Program-made: the position numbers and the translations under genes
The notes under the pieces: model-generated
What the model was told of the DNA's origin: nothing
Databases searched by the model: none
The model's input: only the letters and a program-made list of their open reading frames with translations
In this document: piece by piece, positions 38,603 through 60,496 of the stretch
Layout of the letters: each line of letters opens with the position of its first letter
Numbering within the stretch: the stretch's first letter is position 1
Source: Piscinibacter sp.
GTDB lineage: Bacteria; Pseudomonadota; Gammaproteobacteria; Burkholderiales; Burkholderiaceae_C
Direction: 5' to 3'
DNA: 64,000 bases
Assembly (NCBI GenBank): GCA_016706565.1
Contig: JADJJI010000001.1
Location: 62,001 to 126,000 of the forward strand

Positions 38603-38697
38603 GGATGCAGGATCGGGAAGGAGCGTGAACGATAACCCAGTCGCCCACCGGGCGGCGCCCGCCAGCCCCGCGCACCGCAGGCGGCATGACCACACGC

Positions 38698-38753
38698 CAC
38701 CCTCCGGGAACAGGGGGGGTGCGCATGTCGCAATGCGCACGAACTTGAGGGTG
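38698..38753. repeat. Nested inverted repeats before the hydrolase pair
   Basis: Outer arms CACCCTC (38698-38704) and GAGGGTG (38747-38753) surround inner arms GTGCGCAT (38719-38726) and ATGCGCAC (38733-38740). This 231-base gap between lgt and the hydrolases holds no gene. The repeat could be an operator or a structured leader; I see no clear promoter. Confidence 0.45.
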
Positions 38754-38833
38754 CCGTGAGAATCCCACCGGCCTCGCTGCGCCAGAATCGGCTCAGGGAG
38801 AACAAGGCCCGAAGTGGCCGCCAAGATGCATTC

Positions 38834-39637
38834 ATGACTCCGTTTCGTTTCGGTCCGGCGGCAAGGCAGCTGTACGGCGTCTTTCACCCGGCAGCGCCTG
38901 CGCAGCAACGCGGAGTCGCCGTGCTGGTGTGCAGCCCTTTCGGCCAGGAATCCATCCGTTTCCATCGCATGCTGCGCGTGCTCAGCGACCGCCTGGCCAG
39001 CCGCGGCATTGGCGTGCTGCGCTTCGACTATTTCGGCGTCGGCGAGTCCGCGGGCGACGACGACGAAGGCGATCTCCTCGGCTGGCGCGACGACGTGCTG
39101 ATCGCCCACAACGAACTCCTGCGCCGCAGCCGCGCCACGCGGATCATCTGGCTCGGCGCACGCCTGGGCGCGACGATCGCGGCAATCGCTTCGAGCCAGC
39201 TGCCTTCGCCGGCCGATCGCCTGATCCTCTGGGAGCCGGTGGCGGACGGGCGCAGCTACCTGCGCGAACTGGAGACGGCCCACGCTCGTGCCCTGGCAGA
39301 CGCAGGGTCACCTTCCTCGAGTACGACACCGACGGCGATCGTCGACGAGGCGCTGGGCTTCGGTGTGAGTGCGGCCTTGCTCGAGCAACTGGGCCGGCTG
39401 GTCCAGGCCGACCTCGAAACCGCGAAGGCGAAGCAAGTCATCCTGGTGCTGCCGCCCCACCAGACTGCCGGCGCAGCGCTTGCCCAAGGCCTGGCCCGGT
39501 CGGGGCTGCAGACCCGCGTCGACGAGTTCTCCCATGTGTTCGACTGGTCTTCGGAAGAAGCCATGAGCACCGCCCTGGTCCCGGCACCGGTGCTGGAGAT
39601 GCTCGCGACACACATCGAGGCAGCCAGCGATGAATGA
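38834..39637 (+). CDS. Alpha/beta hydrolase 1 of the biosynthetic cluster
   Basis: A 267-residue alpha/beta-fold protein. The oxyanion-side [30 protein letters not shown] and [11 protein letters not shown] strands resemble exosortase-A-system-associated hydrolase 2 proteins. The nucleophile elbow GARLG lacks the usual Ser, as in that group, so catalysis is uncertain. It overlaps the next hydrolase by eight bases; both lie three genes from an NRPS/PKS pair that has no thioesterase. It could act in product release or acyl transfer, but no exosortase is in the window. Confidence 0.7.
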   Translation: MTPFRFGPAARQLYGVFHPAAPAQQRGVAVLVCSPFGQESIRFHRMLRVLSDRLASRGIGVLRFDYFGVGESAGDDDEGDLLGWRDDVLIAHNELLRRSRATRIIWLGARLGATIAAIASSQLPSPADRLILWEPVADGRSYLRELETAHARALADAGSPSSSTTPTAIVDEALGFGVSAALLEQLGRLVQADLETAKAKQVILVLPPHQTAGAALAQGLARSGLQTRVDEFSHVFDWSSEEAMSTALVPAPVLEMLATHIEAASDE

Positions 39638-40511
39638 GATCGCCGTCAGCTTCGGCCCGGGCAAGCACCTGTCGGGCACCCTGGCCTTGCCCGATGAACT
39701 CGGCCAGCGGGACGTCGGCTTCCTGATGCTCAATGCCGGCGTGATCAACCGCATCGGCCCGCACCGCTTCAACGTCAAGCTGGCGCGTCGTCTCGCGTCA
39801 CAGGGCTGGCCGAGCCTGCGCTTCGACCTCGCCGGCCAGGGCGACAGCGACAACGCGCCGCAGGCGCAGCCCTTCGATCGGCAGATCGTCGCCGATCTGC
39901 GCGCGGCGATGGACCACCTCGAGCGCACGACCGGCCTGAAGCGCTTCGTGATCGCGGGCATCTGCTCGGGCGCCCACCGTGGCCTGGCCGTGGCTCAGGA
40001 AGACGAGCGCGTCATGGGGCTCTGGATGCTCGACGGCTACGCCTATCCGAGCAGCCGATCGCGCCTGCAACGCTATCTGCTGCAGTGGCGGCGCGATCCC
40101 GCAGCCACCTTGCGTGCGTGGGCGGCCTGGCCGCTGCGATTTCTGGCGACGCGTCTGTCGCGGCCGGCACCGGCCGCCGATGGCGGCGAACCGCTGGAGA
40201 TCGACTACGGCCACAGCACCCCTGCACCCGACGACTTCGCCGCGATGCTCGACAAGCTGGATCGGCGTGGTGGCCGAGTCTTCCTCATGCACACCGGCGG
40301 CATGCTCTGGCGCTACAGCTACGCCCAGCAGTTCCACGACGTGTTCGGCGACCGGCCGTTCGCCGCGCGCGTGCGCTGCGACTTCCTGCCCGACATCGAC
40401 CACACGCTGACCACGCTGTCGGCCCAGCGCCGTGTCATCGACGCCATCGCCGGCTGGGCCGGCGAAGTCTTCGGCGCTCAGGACGCCGCGTCGAAACAGA
40501 AGCCCGCGTAG
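39630..40511 (+). CDS. Alpha/beta hydrolase 2 of the biosynthetic cluster
   Basis: A 293-residue alpha/beta hydrolase. Visible elements are FLMLNAGVINRIGPHRFNVKLARRLA, LRFDLAGQGDS, a nucleophile elbow AGICSGAH (Cys in the GxCxG place) and a late IDHTLT with the His. It resembles exosortase-A-associated hydrolase 1 proteins. The start overlaps hydrolase 1, so the two are translated together. A Cys nucleophile is compatible with thioester handling. Its end overlaps the convergent methyltransferase by 34 bases. Confidence 0.72.
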   Translation: MNEIAVSFGPGKHLSGTLALPDELGQRDVGFLMLNAGVINRIGPHRFNVKLARRLASQGWPSLRFDLAGQGDSDNAPQAQPFDRQIVADLRAAMDHLERTTGLKRFVIAGICSGAHRGLAVAQEDERVMGLWMLDGYAYPSSRSRLQRYLLQWRRDPAATLRAWAAWPLRFLATRLSRPAPAADGGEPLEIDYGHSTPAPDDFAAMLDKLDRRGGRVFLMHTGGMLWRYSYAQQFHDVFGDRPFAARVRCDFLPDIDHTLTTLSAQRRVIDAIAGWAGEVFGAQDAASKQKPA

Positions 40512-41293
40512 TCCTCAAGGCTGTGGCCGGGCTCGAAGGGCAGGCGCAGCGGCTTGCCGATGTTGCGCCACTCGTGGCGCAGCGTGTAGCCCTGGGCGAC
40601 GACGGCAGCGACGAATTCATCGCGCGACTGCACGCGGTAGGCGCAGAACGCCGTGCCGATGCTGTTGAGTGTGAAGAAGCTCTTGCTCGGATGGATCGCC
40701 GCGGTGTTCACGATGATGCGACGCGGCCTGCGCTTCAGCCCCGCGACGATCTCCGCGAGTGTCTGCGGGAGGTACTGCAGCACGCCCGAGGCGTAGATGA
40801 TGTCCACCCCGTCGGCGTCGGCGATGTCACCGGAGAACTGCAGCGCCGCAGGCGCGCCGCGGCTCGCGGCGAACTCCCGCCCGCGCTCGGCCACCGCGGG
40901 CATGTCGATGACGCGCCAGAGCAGGTTCGATGGATAGCTCATGAACTCGCCAAAGGCGAAGTACTTGATGCCGATGCTGCCGCCGACATCCACCAGGCTC
41001 GTCATGCCCTCGTCGAACGACTGCTTCAACCAGAACATCGACGGGTAGTCGTAGTCGTCGATCTGCAGGCGCTCGAGGTAGAGGTTGGCCGAGCCTTCGT
41101 TGTCGTAGCTCAGCGGCCGCGTCGGCGGCGCACTGGCCAGCGCAGCCTGCGCCGTGGCGAAAACACCGCGGAACAGGTTCGAGCGCACGTTGCTCGCGAA
41201 ATTGCGTTCGGCCGAGGCTCGGCGCAGATGCAGCACGCCGGGCGCCACCTTGAGCGCATCCACCAGTCCGTGCATCAATCCAAAGGGTCCCAT
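40478..41293 (-). CDS. SAM-dependent methyltransferase, TIGR04325-like
   Basis: A 271-residue putative methyltransferase. The SAM-type motif SLVDVGGSIGIKYFAF (about residue 92) and the late DIIYASGVLQYL are visible. I judge it closest to the LIC12133/TIGR04325 group, often near surface-polysaccharide or secondary-metabolite genes. It starts 11 bases after the SGNH hydrolase on the same strand. It may methylate the NRPS product or a glycan; the substrate is unknown. The open frame upstream of 41293 lies in the SGNH gene. Confidence 0.7.
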   Translation of the reverse strand: MGPFGLMHGLVDALKVAPGVLHLRRASAERNFASNVRSNLFRGVFATAQAALASAPPTRPLSYDNEGSANLYLERLQIDDYDYPSMFWLKQSFDEGMTSLVDVGGSIGIKYFAFGEFMSYPSNLLWRVIDMPAVAERGREFAASRGAPAALQFSGDIADADGVDIIYASGVLQYLPQTLAEIVAGLKRRPRRIIVNTAAIHPSKSFFTLNSIGTAFCAYRVQSRDEFVAAVVAQGYTLRHEWRNIGKPLRLPFEPGHSLEDYAGFCFDAAS

Positions 41294-41304
41294 TCCAGCT
41301 CCGT

Positions 41305-42456
41305 TCAACGATTCGAGGCGAGCAGCGAGTCGACGAGGCGCGAGGCCTCGGCGTCGCCGATCGGGGTGATCTTCAGGCCCAGGCGCTGGTTCAGCAACTC
41401 GACCAAGGACTGGGCCCACAGCACATTCCACACCAGCCCGGCATGACCGTCGGCAATGACGGCATGATGCGGTTCGTCGCCGATCGTGTTGTGCACTGTC
41501 AGGCCCGAGGCCAGCACGACAGGGCGGTATGCCGGCCGGCCCTGTGCGTCACGCGTGCCCCAGCGTTTGGCGAACCAGGCGCGATCATCGAAGAACGCAA
41601 TGCGCGGGTCCGCGTCGGCCATGCGTTGCAGGGCCTGGTCGTAGACATCCAGGCCGCGCGCCACGTTGGCCAGTGCAGCGGATGATTGCCAGCGGTCGAA
41701 GTAGCGCGGCCAGTTGCTGTTGTCGTAGATGCCCACCAGCACGAAGCGCGTTTGCTCGTGCTTCGCGTGCACGAGCGCGATCGCCGCTCGCACCTGCGAC
41801 AGGCATTGCGCCACCTCGCCCTGGATGCCGGCGCCCATCGGGTCGCGTGCGAACTGATCAAGACCGTCGTCCATGCCGAAGCTGTTGACGCCGATGCGAA
41901 GCACCACCACGCCTTCGCGCCAGCGCGCCGGCTCGCGATCCATCAGTGCCAGCAGCCTCTGGACCTGTCGGCCACCGCCCGTGGTCAACGTCTCGCAACC
42001 GGCACCGGAGATTGCGAAGTTGTACTGGTAGTCCTCCTTGCGCGGCGCCCGGTTCTGCAGACCCACCCACTCCTGCACTCGCGCCACGATGCGATGCACT
42101 CCCCAGACGCCCCATTCACCCTGGTCGAGTTCCTGCGCTCGCAGGCGCGCGAGCACCTCGGTCCATTGCAGCGTGGTGGCCCGGTAAGCGCCACCGCGCT
42201 TTCCGCTGCCCGCAGGGAAGGAGACCTTGTCCTGGTACGAGTGGCTGTCCGAGTCGCCGAGCACGGCCAGCGGCACTGCTGAAGCCGGGCGGGTCTCGGC
42301 GCCGTCGGCCCCGGCCAACTGGAATCCGTCCGAGAAGAACACCAAGGCGGCCACGCCGAACGCCGTCGCTGCCCAACCGGCCGTCGAGGCCCCTTTGAGG
42401 AATGTCGAAATTTGCACACTCGCAGTATGCGCATCGCTTTGCGGGGCTTGATCCAC
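41305..42456 (-). CDS. Membrane-anchored SGNH/GDSL hydrolase
   Basis: A 383-residue protein with an N-terminal membrane helix (about residues 27-48) and an extracytoplasmic SGNH domain. Block I is VLGDSDSHSY (Ser nucleophile in GDSD), an Asn/Gly block includes RIGVNSFG, and the C-terminal DEPHHAVIADGHAGL region has a plausible Asp-x-x-His. It could be an esterase or O-acetyl transferase partner. It is divergent from the NRPS/PKS gene with a 168-base gap and sits in a two-gene unit with the methyltransferase. Confidence 0.75.
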   Translation of the reverse strand: MDQAPQSDAHTASVQISTFLKGASTAGWAATAFGVAALVFFSDGFQLAGADGAETRPASAVPLAVLGDSDSHSYQDKVSFPAGSGKRGGAYRATTLQWTEVLARLRAQELDQGEWGVWGVHRIVARVQEWVGLQNRAPRKEDYQYNFAISGAGCETLTTGGGRQVQRLLALMDREPARWREGVVVLRIGVNSFGMDDGLDQFARDPMGAGIQGEVAQCLSQVRAAIALVHAKHEQTRFVLVGIYDNSNWPRYFDRWQSSAALANVARGLDVYDQALQRMADADPRIAFFDDRAWFAKRWGTRDAQGRPAYRPVVLASGLTVHNTIGDEPHHAVIADGHAGLVWNVLWAQSLVELLNQRLGLKITPIGDAEASRLVDSLLASNR

Positions 42457-42624
42457 CCGTCTTAGGGGTCCGCAGCTAGCACTCGCCCACCATAATGACC
42501 CTCAACCTCAGAAGGTCGGGCCACCGGTACCGGCACACAGGTCGTGCGGGTTTCGCACCCTCGTCCAGAAACCCGTTTGCGAGCGCACCAAACCGCTGCG
42601 CGGTCCTCCTGGACGAACTGGACC

Positions 42625-56246
<13,622 letters not shown>

Positions 56247-56249
56247 GGC

Positions 56250-56951
56250 ATGACGGGTGCCGCGGCTCGGGCAGGTGCCACCGACCTGAGCGCGCTGGCC
56301 GGCTGGCCCGGCGTGCGGCTGTGGCTGTTCGACCTGGCGGGCGAACCCTCGGCCGCACAGCTCGGCTGGCTGTCGGCCGACGAACGGGCTCGCGCCGCGC
56401 GTTTCGCCTTCGAGCGTGACCGGCGGCGCTACCTTGCCGCCCACACGCAGCTGCGAGGCCTGCTCGCCCAAGCCATGGGACGCACGCCGGCCTCGCTGCG
56501 CTTTCTCGAATCGGTGCAGGGCAAGCCCCGCCTGGATGCGGAAGATGCCCCGACCTTCAATCTCAGCCACAGTGCCGAGATCGGTGCGCTCGCGCTGGCC
56601 GCGCAAGGTGAGATCGGCGTGGACATCGAGGTGCTGCACCGCGTCGACGACCTGGAGGCGCTGGCCCAGCGTTGCTTCACAACCGACGAGCAGCGCGAGC
56701 TGGCGGAGTGCGACGAGGAGCCGACCGCGCGCGAACTGCTCTTCCTTCAGGGCTGGACCCGCAAGGAGGCCTGCCTGAAGGCGGTGGGCAGCGGCCTGTC
56801 TCTGGAGCCCGCCAGCTTCGAGGCCGGCCTGTCACCGGCCGCGCGCGATGTGCGGCTGGAGTGGGACGGCCGGGCTTTCCACCTGGCCGTGCACTCCTTC
56901 AGGCACGGCGACACGATCGGCGCGATCGCCGTGCAACGCTCGCGGGACTGA
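56250..56951 (+). CDS. Sfp-type 4'-phosphopantetheinyl transferase
   Basis: A 233-residue PPTase that activates carrier-protein serines, here the four PCP/ACP sites of the two megasynthases. The Mg2+ and CoA-binding motif GVDIEVLHR and the WTRKEACLKAVGSGLSL motif are present; FNLSHS is the P2 motif. It starts three bases after the NRPS stop, so it belongs to the same operon and closes the cluster. Confidence 0.92.
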   Translation: MTGAAARAGATDLSALAGWPGVRLWLFDLAGEPSAAQLGWLSADERARAARFAFERDRRRYLAAHTQLRGLLAQAMGRTPASLRFLESVQGKPRLDAEDAPTFNLSHSAEIGALALAAQGEIGVDIEVLHRVDDLEALAQRCFTTDEQRELAECDEEPTARELLFLQGWTRKEACLKAVGSGLSLEPASFEAGLSPAARDVRLEWDGRAFHLAVHSFRHGDTIGAIAVQRSRD

Positions 56952-56968
56952 GCCCGCAGGCGCGAGGT

Positions 56969-57884
56969 TCAGGCGCTTTCTCGAACGAAGTTCACGAAGC
57001 GCAGCACGGCCGGCGGCGCATCGGGCCGCCACAGCAGGCTCGTCTCGCAGCGCGGTGCGCCCTCGGAGAGGGCGGCCGGCAGGTTGCGATAGACCACTCC
57101 CCGGCCGCTGCAGGAGCCGCATCGATTCCGGCACCAGAGAGAGCCCGAGACCCGCCGACACGAGGTTGACGATGGTCTGCATCTGGATGGCCTCCTGCGC
57201 GATCACCGGTGTCGCGCCGTGGCGGTGGTAGAAGGCCAGCACCGCGTCGTACAGGGAGGGTGCGATGGCGCGCGGGAAGATCACCAGCGGTTCGCTCAGC
57301 AGTTGCGCCGCACTCGGCCGCTTCGGCGACGATTCGGGCAGCACCAGCACCAGTGGCTCGATGCCCAGCGACAGCCGCTGCAGCAGCGGCGGCGGTGCGA
57401 TGCCCGGCGCATGCAGCACGAAGCCGGCATCGAGCTCGCGCTGCGCAAAGGCCTCGAACTGCACATCGCCGGTGGCCTCGCGCAGTTCCATCGCGATGCC
57501 TGGGTGAGCCTCGCGAAAGGCGCGCAGCCACGTGGGCAGAGGCCCGAATCCGACGGTGGAGACGAAACCGAGCCGGATGCGGCCGACCTCGCCGCCGGCG
57601 GCGTCGCGTGCGCGAACACCCAGTGCCGCGGCCTGCAGCAGCAACTGCCTCGCCGGCTCCACCAGCGCCGCGCCGGCCGGCGTCAGTGCGACGCTGCGGC
57701 GCGTGCGCTCGAACAAGGCCATGCCCAGCCGCCGCTCGAGCTGCTGGATCGCCTGGGTCAGCGGCGGCTGCGTCATGTGCAGACGCTGCGCCGCGCGGCC
57801 GAAATGCAATGCCTCGGCCACGGCGAGAAACTGCCGCCACAGGCGCAACTCGATCTCCGGCGGCGCATCGTCGAGGGCTTTCAT
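56969..57884 (-). pseudogene. LysR-family regulator, frameshifted near the C-terminus
   Basis: The first 260 or so residues are a normal LysR protein: the winged HTH (ALHFGRAAQRLHMTQPPLTQAIQQLERRLG) and a co-inducer domain. The frame fails at a CCCC run (57099-57102): the expected PGVVYRNLP continues one base off and ends at 56969 with FVNFVRESA. One extra base in the homopolymer explains this; corrected length is about 305 residues. It is divergent from ilvD, so it may control ilvD or itself. A palindromic LysR-type box covers its start codon. Confidence 0.78.
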
Positions 57885-57897
57885 ATGCACAGCATAT
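57883..57897. promoter_or_regulatory. LysR-type T-N11-A palindrome
   Basis: ATATGC-ACA-GCATAT is a perfect palindrome that contains the T-N11-A pattern of LysR operators. It overlaps the lysR start and lies in the lysR-ilvD gap. It is a plausible autoregulatory or shared site, inferred from form and location only. Confidence 0.6.
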
Positions 57898-57975
57898 CAA
57901 TAGGGCAGCTCAGATCGATTGGACGCATGGCTGCGCCGGGCCGATACTTCGGCTCCCAGCCGAAGGAGTGCGTCC

Positions 57976-59659
57976 ATGAAGATCAACCGCCGTTCCGCCA
58001 ACATCACCGAGGGCACGGCCCGCGCGCCCAACCGCTCCATGTACTACGCGCTGGGCTACGAGGAAGGCGACTTCAAGAAGCCGATGATCGGCGTGGCCAA
58101 CGGCCACTCGACGATCACGCCCTGCAACTCCGGCCTGCAGAAGCTGGCCGACGCGGCGGTCGAAGGCATCGAGGCGGCCGGCGGCAACGCGCAGATCTTC
58201 GGCACGCCGACCATCAGCGACGGCATGGCCCTGGGCACCGAGGGCGCGAGAAGCCACAGCCTGGTGTCGCGCGAGGTGATCGCCGACTGCATCGAGACCT
58301 GCGTGGGCGGCCAGTGGATGGACGGCGTGGTCGTCGTCGGCGGCTGCGACAAGAACATGCCCGGCGGCATGATGGGCATGCTGCGCGCCAACGTGCCGGC
58401 GATCTATGTCTACGGCGGCACCATCCTGCCCGGCCACTACAAGGGCCAGGACCTGAACATCGTCAGCGTGTTCAGGCCGTCCAGCCAGTTCAGCGCCACA
58501 ATGAGCGAAAGAGGACTTCTGCCAGATCGAGCGCCGCGCCATCCCCGGCCCCGGCTCCTGCGGCGGCATGTACACCGCCAACACGATGAGCTCGGCCTTC
58601 GAGGCGCTGGGCCTGTCGCTGCCGTACTCGTCGACCATGGCCAACCCGCACGACGAGAAGATGAACTCGGCGCGCGAGTCGGCACGCGTGCTGGTCGAGG
58701 CCATCAAGAAGGACCTGAAGCCGCGCGACATCGTCACCAAGAAGGCGATCGAGAACGCCGTGGCGGTGATCATGGCCACCGGTGGCTCCACCAACGCGGT
58801 GCTGCACTTCCTGGCCATCGCCCACGCGGCCGGCGTCGAGTGGACGATCGACGACTTCGAGCGCGTACGCCAGCGCACCCCGGTGATCTGCGACCTCAAG
58901 CCGAGCGGCAAGTACCTGGCGGTGGACCTGCACCTCGCGGGTGGCATCCCGCAGGTCATGAAGGTGTTGCTCAAGGCCGGGCTGCTGCACGGCGACTGCA
59001 TGACGATCACCGGAAAGACGATCGCCGAGTCGCTGGCCGACGTGCCCGACGTGCCGCGTGCCGACCAGGACGTGATCCGCACCATCGACAAGCCGATGTA
59101 CGCGCAGGGCCACCTGGCCATCCTGCGCGGCAACCTGTCGCCCGAAGGCTGCGTGGCCAAGATCACCGGCCTGAAGAACCCGACCATCACCGGCCCGGCG
59201 CGCGTGTTCGACGACGAGCAGTCGGCGCTGGCGGCCATCATGGCCAACAAGATCGTCGCGGGCGACGTGATGGTGCTGCGCTACCTGGGCCCGAAGGGCG
59301 GCCCGGGCATGCCGGAAATGCTCGCACCCACCGGGGCGCTGATCGGCCAGGGCCTGGGCGAGTCGGTCGGCCTGGTCACCGACGGGCGCTTCTCCGGTGG
59401 CACCTGGGGCATGGTGGTCGGCCACGTGGCCCCCGAAGCCTATGAAGGCGGCAACATCGCTCTGGTCAACGAAGGCGACTCGATCACCATCGATGCCCGC
59501 ACCCTGACGCTGCAGCTCAACGTGAGCGACGAAGAACTGGCTCGACGCCGGCAGTCATGGAAGCGTCCTTCGCCGCGTTACACACGCGGCGTGCTGGCCA
59601 AGTTCGCGATGAACGCTTCGAGCGCAAGCTCGGGCGCGGTGCTGGACAAGTTCGACTGA
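57976..59659 (+). pseudogene. ilvD: IlvD, dihydroxy-acid dehydratase, frame broken near 58472-58512
   Basis: An Fe-S dehydratase of branched-chain amino acid synthesis. The start is supported by GAAGGAG and [13 protein letters not shown]. Cluster and active-site features appear in [15 protein letters not shown], then [16 protein letters not shown], and [14 protein letters not shown] near the end. Between these the expected [22 protein letters not shown] segment is scrambled by several small indels (58472-58512). Their net effect is two bases missing, so the two halves lie in different frames. Since ilvD is normally essential for prototrophy, an assembly error is as likely as decay, unless another copy exists. 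Confidence 0.85.
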
Positions 59660-59692
59660 GTTGCTCGGGCCAAGGCGGCCCGGCGGCCGCTT

Positions 59693-59974
59693 TCAGCGCT
59701 TGGCGGCCTTCTTGGCGCGGCGGGCGGTCTTGTCCATGCCCAGCGCCACGAGGTTCTGCTCACGCCGATTGCGGCGACGCTCGTCCATCTTTTCCATTTC
59801 ACGGCGCTTGTTGTAGCCGGTGGCGTCAGCCCAGGCCCACCAGACTGCGGCCAGGCCGAACGGCACGCAGAACTTCCACAGGTCGCCGGAGATGTTCCAG
59901 TTCCAGTTGGCCATCGGGCCGATACCGAGCAGGTTGGCCACGATGATCAGCACACCGATGATCACGAAAAACAT
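59693..59974 (-). CDS. Small Trp-rich protein (TIGR04438-like)
   Basis: A 93-residue protein with an N-terminal membrane helix (MFFVIIGVLIIVANLLGIGP), a Trp-rich centre (NWNWNISGDLWKF, AAVWWAWADATGY) and a highly basic tail of Lys/Arg. This matches the small Trp-rich family common in Burkholderiales; its function is unknown. It is convergent with ilvD. Confidence 0.8.
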   Translation of the reverse strand: MFFVIIGVLIIVANLLGIGPMANWNWNISGDLWKFCVPFGLAAVWWAWADATGYNKRREMEKMDERRRNRREQNLVALGMDKTARRAKKAAKR

Positions 59975-60121
59975 GTATGAAACTCCAGGGTGCGGGAAAT
60001 CGCTGCAAGATGCGCGTCAACCGCGGCCCCTACAATCCGTTAGAGCCAATGTAGCCGACCGCTCGGTTGGGCGGGTGCCGAAACATCCGCAGAATTTCCC
60101 GTTTGACCCCGAAAGGAAATC

Positions 60122-60433
60122 ATGAAGCTGTTCCCCGTTCTCGCCCTCGTGGCCGCTGCCGCCACCGTTTCCGCTCCCGCCGTGGCCGACGAAGCCCTGG
60201 CCAAGGCCAAGAACTGCCTGGCCTGCCACGCCACGGACAAGAAGGTCCTCGGCCCGTCCTACAAGGAAGTGGCTGCCAAGTATGCCGGCCAGAAGGATGC
60301 GGCCGACAAGCTGGCTGCCAAGGTCATCAAGGGCGGCGTGGGCGTCTGGGGCCAGATCCCGATGCCCGCCAACGCGCAGGTCAACGAGGCCGAGTCGAAG
60401 AAGCTCGTTGCCTGGATCCTGAGCCTGAAGTGA
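60122..60433 (+). CDS. Soluble class I cytochrome c (c8/c551 type)
   Basis: A 103-residue secreted cytochrome. A signal peptide ends near AVADEA; the heme site is CLACH; the axial Met is likely in QIPMPANA. It is about 80 residues when mature. In Rubrivivax-type phototrophs, cytochromes of this class donate electrons to the PufC tetraheme subunit; they also serve terminal oxidases, so the partner here is inferred. A GAAAGGAAA site precedes the ATG and a strong terminator follows. Confidence 0.9.
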   Translation: MKLFPVLALVAAAATVSAPAVADEALAKAKNCLACHATDKKVLGPSYKEVAAKYAGQKDAADKLAAKVIKGGVGVWGQIPMPANAQVNEAESKKLVAWILSLK

Positions 60434-60452
60434 TCACTTCTCGCTCTTGAAA

Positions 60453-60477
60453 GAGGCCCCGCTTGCGGGGCCTTTTC
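60453..60477 (+). terminator. Rho-independent terminator after cytochrome c
   Basis: GGCCCC, loop GCTTGC, GGGGCC, then TTTT. Placed 20 bases after the cytochrome stop. It may also serve the convergent FadB-like gene. Confidence 0.9.
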
Positions 60478-60496
60478 ATTTCCGGCCGCCGCCGGA

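Noticed and set aside
42457..42624. Small gene at the start of the open frame before the megasynthase (42544)
   Set aside because: The early codons lack a ribosome site and conserved sequence; the 168-base gap is better read as a divergent promoter region, though I could not place -35/-10 boxes.
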